From assembly GCF_002192415.1 (NCBI RefSeq), contig NZ_CP021780.1:3410001-3474000 (forward strand): 64,000 nucleotides of DNA, in the 5' to 3' direction. The notes beneath the pieces were generated by a model, which was given only the letters and a program-made list of their open reading frames with translations, did not search any database and had not been told where the DNA came from. This stretch comes from Paenibacillus donghaensis. Its GTDB lineage: Bacteria; Bacillota; Bacilli; Paenibacillales; Paenibacillaceae. Each line of letters opens with the position of its first letter. The first letter of the stretch is position 1. Position numbers and translations under genes: made by a program. Of this stretch, positions 59,809 to 64,000 are shown in pieces.

Positions 59809-60670
59809 GCCGACTCGATCCAATGCCCTCCACCTCCCTCTGTAATGCACGGTCCAACACGCTGCCTGTTTTCTTGGATTCTGGAACGGCAACCTGCAGC
59901 ATGCCTTCCGGATCTACCACTCCATAGTCCACATAACGTTTTTGGTTTAAATAAGTGGCTGGGTATGGGATAAGCTTTTTATCCGTCTTTAGCAGCTTGC
60001 AGGTCTCAGCGAAGTTCTCTGTATTCTTGATGACTAAAGCGGGGTCGAACCCCTTCTCCTTACACAACTTTTCCCATGATGTCTTTGCCTTCACTGTCGC
60101 TATTCTTCTAGGGTAGATTTCATAGAATTTATCAAACAACGCTATGTTTTCTTTAAAGATTTTCTTTAAAAGATCTTTTTCTTTATATGGGGGAAGTATT
60201 GCTCCCCTCCTAGATGGTGTTTGAGGGGAAGTATTGCTCCCCTCAGAGGGGAAGTGTTGCTCCCCTCCCCCTTCATCATCATGAGGGGAAGTATCGCTCC
60301 CCTCATCACTAGTAAACAGGTCGATTTGTTCTTCCATGAGATCACCGCTTTTCGCTATAGTCCATTCGTCATAATTTTTATTAAAGGAAAGTCGCCGGGC
60401 AGTAGTTTTTGTCTCTCGCTTTGTAACAATTAGCACCCGGGACTTTACCAGGTGGGCGATCTCTTTTCTGACCGTCCTCCCTGATATGCCCGTTGTCTGT
60501 TGCAGAAAGGTGATCGAAAATTCATGATCCTTTCGGCTGTATCCGTAGGTGAGACGCCATATCTTCAGTACAATTCGTAGTTGCGCGCCATTGAAGGTGT
60601 ACTGACATATCTCATCTAAAATTTCATTTGCAATAGGCGCAAACCCGTTCTCCTTTTGGGGCTTTGCCAT
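59756..60670 (-). CDS. Phage replication initiator (Phage_rep_O-like)
   Basis: 304 residues. NGFAPIANEILDEICQYTF, then QLRIVLKIWRLTYGYSRKDHE and a winged-helix ISGRTVRKEIAHLVKSRV match the N-terminal Phage_rep_O domain that binds origin iterons. A serine- and glycine-rich linker follows, containing four DNA repeats (60190-60302). The C-terminal half (LFDKFYEIYPRRIATVKAKT, YPATYLNQKRYVDY) contacts the helicase loader. It initiates replication of the element. Confidence 0.85.
   Translation of the reverse strand: MAKPQKENGFAPIANEILDEICQYTFNGAQLRIVLKIWRLTYGYSRKDHEFSITFLQQTTGISGRTVRKEIAHLVKSRVLIVTKRETKTTARRLSFNKNYDEWTIAKSGDLMEEQIDLFTSDEGSDTSPHDDEGGGEQHFPSEGSNTSPQTPSRRGAILPPYKEKDLLKKIFKENIALFDKFYEIYPRRIATVKAKTSWEKLCKEKGFDPALVIKNTENFAETCKLLKTDKKLIPYPATYLNQKRYVDYGVVDPEGMLQVAVPESKKTGSVLDRALQREVEGIGSSRRDVTPQVPVGSLPELQD
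60190..60302. repeat. Four iterons (putative replication origin)
   Basis: GGGGAAGTATTGCTCCCC at 60190-60207 and 60225-60242, GGGGAAGTGTTGCTCCCC at 60248-60265 and GGGGAAGTATCGCTCCCC at 60285-60302. Each is an imperfect palindrome. They encode the linker of the initiator (motifs EGSDTSP, EGSNTSP), as lambda ori lies in gene O. Confidence 0.75.
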
Positions 60671-60688
60671 TACTTCACCTGCTTTGCT

Positions 60689-61501
60689 TTAAAAGGGAAG
60701 GTTGTCATCTCCGTGCTGCTGGAAGTGTTCAAAAATCTGATCGGTCAAACGCTCGGAATCACTTTTACCATCTGATGGAGGAGATGTGCCCATCCACTTC
60801 TTAATAATTCCTGTTATCTCAGACCGAAGTTCTGATGAAGCATCCTTTTCTGGCTCAGGGGTTACGGTGTATCCGTTGATCAGAGAAAGGAGCAAGGTGT
60901 CAGCATGGCTTCTGTCTTTGACTACCCAATCAACGTATTTCTTAATGACGCGAAGTTCCTCGTGGCAATCCTCAGCCTCTTCTGGCCTTTGTTGATGAAC
61001 AAATATTCCCGCTGGAGAATAACCAGCTCCCTTCAACCATTCGAGTGCACTCGCCACTTCCCTCGGCAATTCGACTTTTTTGCCAGTGCGCTCAGATTTA
61101 ATCTCTGTCTCCAGTTGCCATATGCGTCCCTTGTAAGCGTTGATCAGCGGTGCATAGTCGACAGCATATTCGGGGTTCCGCAGTTTTTCATTTTCTTCTT
61201 GCAGACCCCCAATCTTGCGGGCATGCTCTTTTATCTGCCGTCCAGCTTCAGCGAGGGCTTCGATAATCTTGGTGTTCTGCCGCAGCACTTCTGCCTGCGG
61301 GGGCAACTCCCCCACAATCACATAACTGTCATAAGGAACAACTTGGCCCGAGTGGACGCCTTCAATGATCTGTGCACTACGGCAAGGGTTAGAAGCCTGC
61401 ATAATCCCTAATCCTTTTTCATTCAGATAACGAGCTTTATAATTTCCTGCCGGAGCCTCTCCCGAACTTCTTCTGTTCAAAACCTTGATTTCGATTGGCA
61501 T
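60689..61501 (-). CDS. Hypothetical early protein with SSB-like C-terminus
   Basis: 270 residues from the ATG at 61501 (GAGGCG nine bases upstream; a longer ORF start is unlikely). PIEIKVLNRRSSGEAPAG, YDSYVIVGELPPQAE then a long helix (KIIEALAEAGRQIKEHARKI) and a charged tail ending GDDNLPF, an SSB-like acidic tip. It may bind SSB-interacting proteins or coat single strands; family unknown. Confidence 0.55.
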   Translation of the reverse strand: MPIEIKVLNRRSSGEAPAGNYKARYLNEKGLGIMQASNPCRSAQIIEGVHSGQVVPYDSYVIVGELPPQAEVLRQNTKIIEALAEAGRQIKEHARKIGGLQEENEKLRNPEYAVDYAPLINAYKGRIWQLETEIKSERTGKKVELPREVASALEWLKGAGYSPAGIFVHQQRPEEAEDCHEELRVIKKYVDWVVKDRSHADTLLLSLINGYTVTPEPEKDASSELRSEITGIIKKWMGTSPPSDGKSDSERLTDQIFEHFQQHGDDNLPF

Positions 61502-61511
61502 TTTATTCGCC

Positions 61512-61691
61512 TCATTTCTTGTATTTTCGTTTCCGCGCCTTCCGATCCACACCCTCTGTCAGCCCGTCATAGCAGCGAGGACATACCCGCGTGCGGCCAA
61601 TATACTCCTCACGATCTGGGTTGATCTCGCTTCCGCAGACCTGACAGTCCAGCAATCGTAGGTGTATTTCAATTTGTGCCGTCTCACCCAT
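61512..61691 (-). CDS. Small zinc-ribbon protein
   Basis: 59 residues from the ATG at 61691 (GGAGC upstream). CQVCGSEINPD and VCPRCYDGLTEGV give a four-cysteine zinc ribbon; the end is strongly basic (RKARKRKYKK). Its start overlaps the HNH gene by eight bases. Possibly a nucleic-acid-binding protein. Confidence 0.6.
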   Translation of the reverse strand: MGETAQIEIHLRLLDCQVCGSEINPDREEYIGRTRVCPRCYDGLTEGVDRKARKRKYKK

Positions 61692-62022
61692 GGGGCTCAG
61701 CTCCATTTAATTTTCCGTACAGGCGGATGATGAACTGCTCAAACCAGATCCGGCCTGCCACACAATTGTGTGCCCACTTGTGACAGGTCCGGCAGACTGT
61801 AGCGCCGTTATCCACTGTACCGGGGCCGCCTTGTGACTTGAACACTACATGATGTGGGATTTCCTCCAAGTCTTTGTCAGCCCCGCAGTGGACGCACCGG
61901 TAACCATCCCGCTGGAATATGTCAACGATGGTCTCCTTGCTGAATTTTCCTCGAACGCCGCGCTTCTCTTTCCCACGGCTGAAGCTTGGCTTCGGCGCGG
62001 GGTGGAAGCCGAAGGCGCTCAT
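61684..62022 (-). CDS. HNH endonuclease
   Basis: 112 residues from ATG 62022, overlapping the RecE-like stop (TAATG). YRCVHCGADKDLEEIPHHVVF, then GGPGTVDNGATVCRTCHKWAH give the HNH motif with two CxxC pairs for the structural zinc. Such small HNH enzymes in phage early regions nick or cut DNA, sometimes as homing enzymes. Intact, unlike the HNH of prophage 1. Confidence 0.85.
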   Translation of the reverse strand: MSAFGFHPAPKPSFSRGKEKRGVRGKFSKETIVDIFQRDGYRCVHCGADKDLEEIPHHVVFKSQGGPGTVDNGATVCRTCHKWAHNCVAGRIWFEQFIIRLYGKLNGAEPHG

Positions 62023-62840
62023 TAGTACAACGCCAGTTCTTTGTGATGTTTGATCCGGGTTATTTTCTTTGTCTGCCTGCAGTAATCGCACTTTTCGCAA
62101 CGGTTTGGCTCCACCGTCCCGGACTTGACTGCTTTGACCCGCTCAATATGATTGCCTACGATACGCAAATGTGCAGCGATATCATCGAAGTCAAAATATA
62201 TGATTTCATGATCTGGCGGGTCCTGCTTGGTCACTACAACCATATGGGGCAGCAGCCAGTCTTCCTCTTTGCGGCCGGATACCCGGCGCTCCACCTCGGC
62301 ATACACCGCCATCTGAATGATGTATCCGTAGTGGTCCAGGAAGTTCTCGTAAGCCTGAGCCTCGCGGTTCCAAAACTTGCCGTCCATCTCTTTCAAAGCC
62401 TTCAGATCGGCGAATATCTTGGCCTCTGGCTGGTAACTATCCAGCATGACCTTCCAAGGGATGCCGAACATTTCCACCGTCATGATGACTTCCTTCTGTC
62501 CAGACAATGCCTTCATGACCAGCGGATCGCCTTCCAGCACCTCAATCATTTTGTTGCAGTGCTGGAAATTGGATTTCAGTTGCCCAGAGGTTGGCCCCCT
62601 GCTGCTGTAAAGCTCAGGATTGTCTGCCTTGAATTCAGGCAGAGTACCCTCGTTCCATGCGTGGACATAGTGGCCTTCCATAAAAGCTGTGATTGAAGGC
62701 TGTACATATTCACCGCTGATTTTTGCCATGGCCTGAGCCTCACACCCCCCGTAGGAGGGCAGGAAGCCCTTGAACTGGCTGACGCTCATATAGTGGCGAT
62801 TGGCTTCGAGGCTGAAGTAATTTGATTTATTCAGTTCCAT
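62022..62840 (-). CDS. RecE-like PD-(D/E)XK nuclease (DUF3799)
   Basis: 272 residues. MSVSQFKGFLPSYGGCEAQA, an alpha-beta core with KVMLDSYQPEAKIFADLKAL (Asp and D-x-K catalytic site) and QAYENFLDHYGYIIQMAVYAE match the DUF3799/RecE exonuclease family. CEKCDYCR at about 245 may hold an iron-sulfur or zinc site. It degrades DNA 5' ends so the neighbouring RecT can anneal. It overlaps RecT by 14 bases. Confidence 0.85.
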   Translation of the reverse strand: MELNKSNYFSLEANRHYMSVSQFKGFLPSYGGCEAQAMAKISGEYVQPSITAFMEGHYVHAWNEGTLPEFKADNPELYSSRGPTSGQLKSNFQHCNKMIEVLEGDPLVMKALSGQKEVIMTVEMFGIPWKVMLDSYQPEAKIFADLKALKEMDGKFWNREAQAYENFLDHYGYIIQMAVYAEVERRVSGRKEEDWLLPHMVVVTKQDPPDHEIIYFDFDDIAAHLRIVGNHIERVKAVKSGTVEPNRCEKCDYCRQTKKITRIKHHKELALY

Positions 62841-63615
62841 CGGCTGCGCCCTCCCCGACCGCTGTAAACTCCCCGTCGATCACAGTTGATTTAGGATTCA
62901 GCGGGCTTTCCTGAGCTGGCTTTTTATCTTTATTGAATTCAAAATCCCCACCGTCTTCGAAAGCTTGTTTAGCTTCAATGGTGTCGAAGTCCAGTTCAAT
63001 ATTTTTGCAGAGCCGGCGCAAAACTGTTTTCCTGTACATTTCGCTGGTTGTCACGACCCAGGCTTTAGAAAACTGCCCCGTATCTTTAGATTTTTTAGAG
63101 AAGTTTTCCTTAATACTCTCGATTTCCTTGACGCTCATGGTGTCGTAGTTCATTGAGCCATCTTCATACACCACTACGGCAAATGCCCCTAATACCTCGC
63201 CATCGTTGAAGGGCAAGGGTTTAAAGTTGATGCTCTGATTGCCGCCCTCAATGGTTTCTTCAAACTCATCACCTGCCCGCACTACCTTGGCATATATGTC
63301 TTTAATTCGTTTTATGCTGTATTTCTTAGCAAGCTTGACCTCGCCCTTATAGTCCGTCATGAATTCGACTTTGCCGCCATAAATGATTGCGTAGCATTCT
63401 TTATTAAAGAAGTCCAAACCGAGGAATGCACCTTTCAGCATGGTCCGTGCAATGCTGACCGGATCAGCCTTTTCAATTCCATAAGTGTCTTGCAACACGG
63501 TCATGCAGTTTTGCAAGAACCGGGTTTTATTAAAACTGGAAGGCATAGCGTCTCTTTTAGAATCGATCAGTCTTTCCAGGTTGTTGTGAATCGTCGCTAA
63601 TTGAGTGTTTGACAT
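62827..63615 (-). CDS. recT: RecT-family single-strand annealing protein
   Basis: 262 residues, full length. FNKTRFLQNCMTVLQDTYG, then DPVSIARTMLKGAFLGLDFF and YAIIYGGKVEFMTDYKGEV are the RecT core. EMYRKTVLRRLCKNIELDFD is the C-terminal part, followed by an acidic tail. It works with the RecE-like nuclease just downstream. Different from the RecT of prophage 1 in sequence and intact. Confidence 0.9.
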   Translation of the reverse strand: MSNTQLATIHNNLERLIDSKRDAMPSSFNKTRFLQNCMTVLQDTYGIEKADPVSIARTMLKGAFLGLDFFNKECYAIIYGGKVEFMTDYKGEVKLAKKYSIKRIKDIYAKVVRAGDEFEETIEGGNQSINFKPLPFNDGEVLGAFAVVVYEDGSMNYDTMSVKEIESIKENFSKKSKDTGQFSKAWVVTTSEMYRKTVLRRLCKNIELDFDTIEAKQAFEDGGDFEFNKDKKPAQESPLNPKSTVIDGEFTAVGEGAADGTE

Positions 63616-63618
63616 TCC

Positions 63619-64000
63619 TTATCCCTCCACGGTTTCGATATTCAGGTCTTTGCCCTCTACGGTAGAGAGCAGGAAGTATTGGTAATCATCGTGCTGTGCG
63701 GCCTCCAGGATAGCCTGCTGCTTGCTGCCAAGGTTCTGCCATCCGTCCAAGCAGATTACTTTCAACTCTCCGGCTTGAGCCTTGGCAAGCTTAAAGGCGA
63801 ATTCGAAGGACTCCCCTTCACTCAATCCGTCCAGCAGTGTTCCGTCAATACGAATACGCCCCTTGTCGTCTACCGTTAACCCATCCACCGGCAGAGCGGC
63901 GGTCTTAAGCAGTTCTTTCGGCAGCTCGCGGGCCTTCTCGATCTTGGCTGTCAGATCAGCAGCCCGCGCTTCTTTCGGAGACAACTTCTCCCGGATGATG
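63619..64000 (-). CDS. SMC/Rad50-like ATPase, C-terminal part
   Basis: Open to the right edge (127 codons visible). EKLSPKEARAADLTAKIEKA is coiled-coil-like; LSEGESFEFAFKLAKAQ is an ABC signature, and LKVICLDGWQNL is a Walker B with Asp. The C-terminal block QHDDYQYFLLSTVEGKDL fits the end of an ABC ATPase head. It directly precedes RecT, the place occupied by the Rad50-like ATPase in prophage 1. Only the last third is visible. Confidence 0.7.
   Translation of the reverse strand, partial: IIREKLSPKEARAADLTAKIEKARELPKELLKTAALPVDGLTVDDKGRIRIDGTLLDGLSEGESFEFAFKLAKAQAGELKVICLDGWQNLGSKQQAILEAAQHDDYQYFLLSTVEGKDLNIETVEG

Larger units (their letters stand above)
48118..64000. mobile_element. Phage-type element 2 (partial)
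   Basis: A contiguous minus-strand block of phage early genes: RecT and RecE-like nuclease, HNH, Phage_rep_O-like initiator, loader, DnaB, RuvC-like resolvase, two DNA methyltransferases, small early proteins and ArpU. It abuts the truncated ABC gene on the left and runs off the right edge. No integrase, repressor or structural gene is in the window. Confidence 0.85.

Noticed and set aside
60190..60302. The repeats as a CRISPR array
   Set aside because: The copies are short palindromes with irregular 5-19 base gaps inside a coding gene; no cas genes are present.

Overview
The window looks like the chromosome of an endospore-forming member of the Bacillota, most likely Paenibacillus. The host genes keep the cotE-mutS-mutL-miaA neighbourhood known from Bacillus. 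There is an outer spore coat gene, and two host intergenic regions share a roughly 100-bp repeat whose antisense reading gives short NRCETATNF-like peptides, which I associate with Paenibacillus. Host genes are moderately GC-rich. No rRNA, tRNA or CRISPR array was recognised.

Region A (1 to about 31,660) is a siphovirus-type prophage running off the left edge. Read on the minus strand from the right, it holds the integrase (plus strand, next to miaA), a damaged lysogeny segment (ImmA/IrrE peptidase with an in-frame stop, a 5'-truncated ORF, no recognisable CI-type repressor), then early genes: an HTH protein, a Rad50-like ATPase, RecT, an MBL-fold protein, a DnaD-type initiator with internal iterons, a helicase loader, DnaB, RusA, small proteins and a Dam methylase. 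The late activator ArpU follows. Then comes an 8-kb cargo segment: a HipA-like kinase with a HipA_N/HIRAN partner, a dead IS110-type element, a YmaF protein and a ParB-methyltransferase fusion. The packaging and head genes (TerS, TerL, portal, head protein) end the region.

Region B (31,665 to about 48,110) is host DNA: miaA, a RsmJ-like methyltransferase, mutL, mutS, a decayed histidine kinase, a COOH.NH2-ligase-type protein, cotE, an HD-GYP protein, an aromatic-acid-exporter-like protein and a NitT/TauT-type ABC transporter. The transporter's substrate-binding gene is cut off by the next element.

Region C (about 48,118 to 64,000, running off the right edge) is a second phage-type element on the minus strand: a partial ATPase, RecT, a RecE-like nuclease, HNH, a Phage_rep_O-type initiator with four internal iterons, loader, DnaB, RuvC-like resolvase, a C5 and an N4/N6 methyltransferase, small early proteins and ArpU. 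It stops at the host gene with no structural module.

The strongest candidate for an undescribed system is the AT-rich two-gene kinase/HIRAN cassette at 10,289-11,996, which has its own promoter and palindrome. Other points are iteron origins inside both initiator genes, two proteins with SSB-like C-terminal tails, and many broken genes. Several breaks are one-base changes in homopolymers, so assembly error must be separated from prophage decay.
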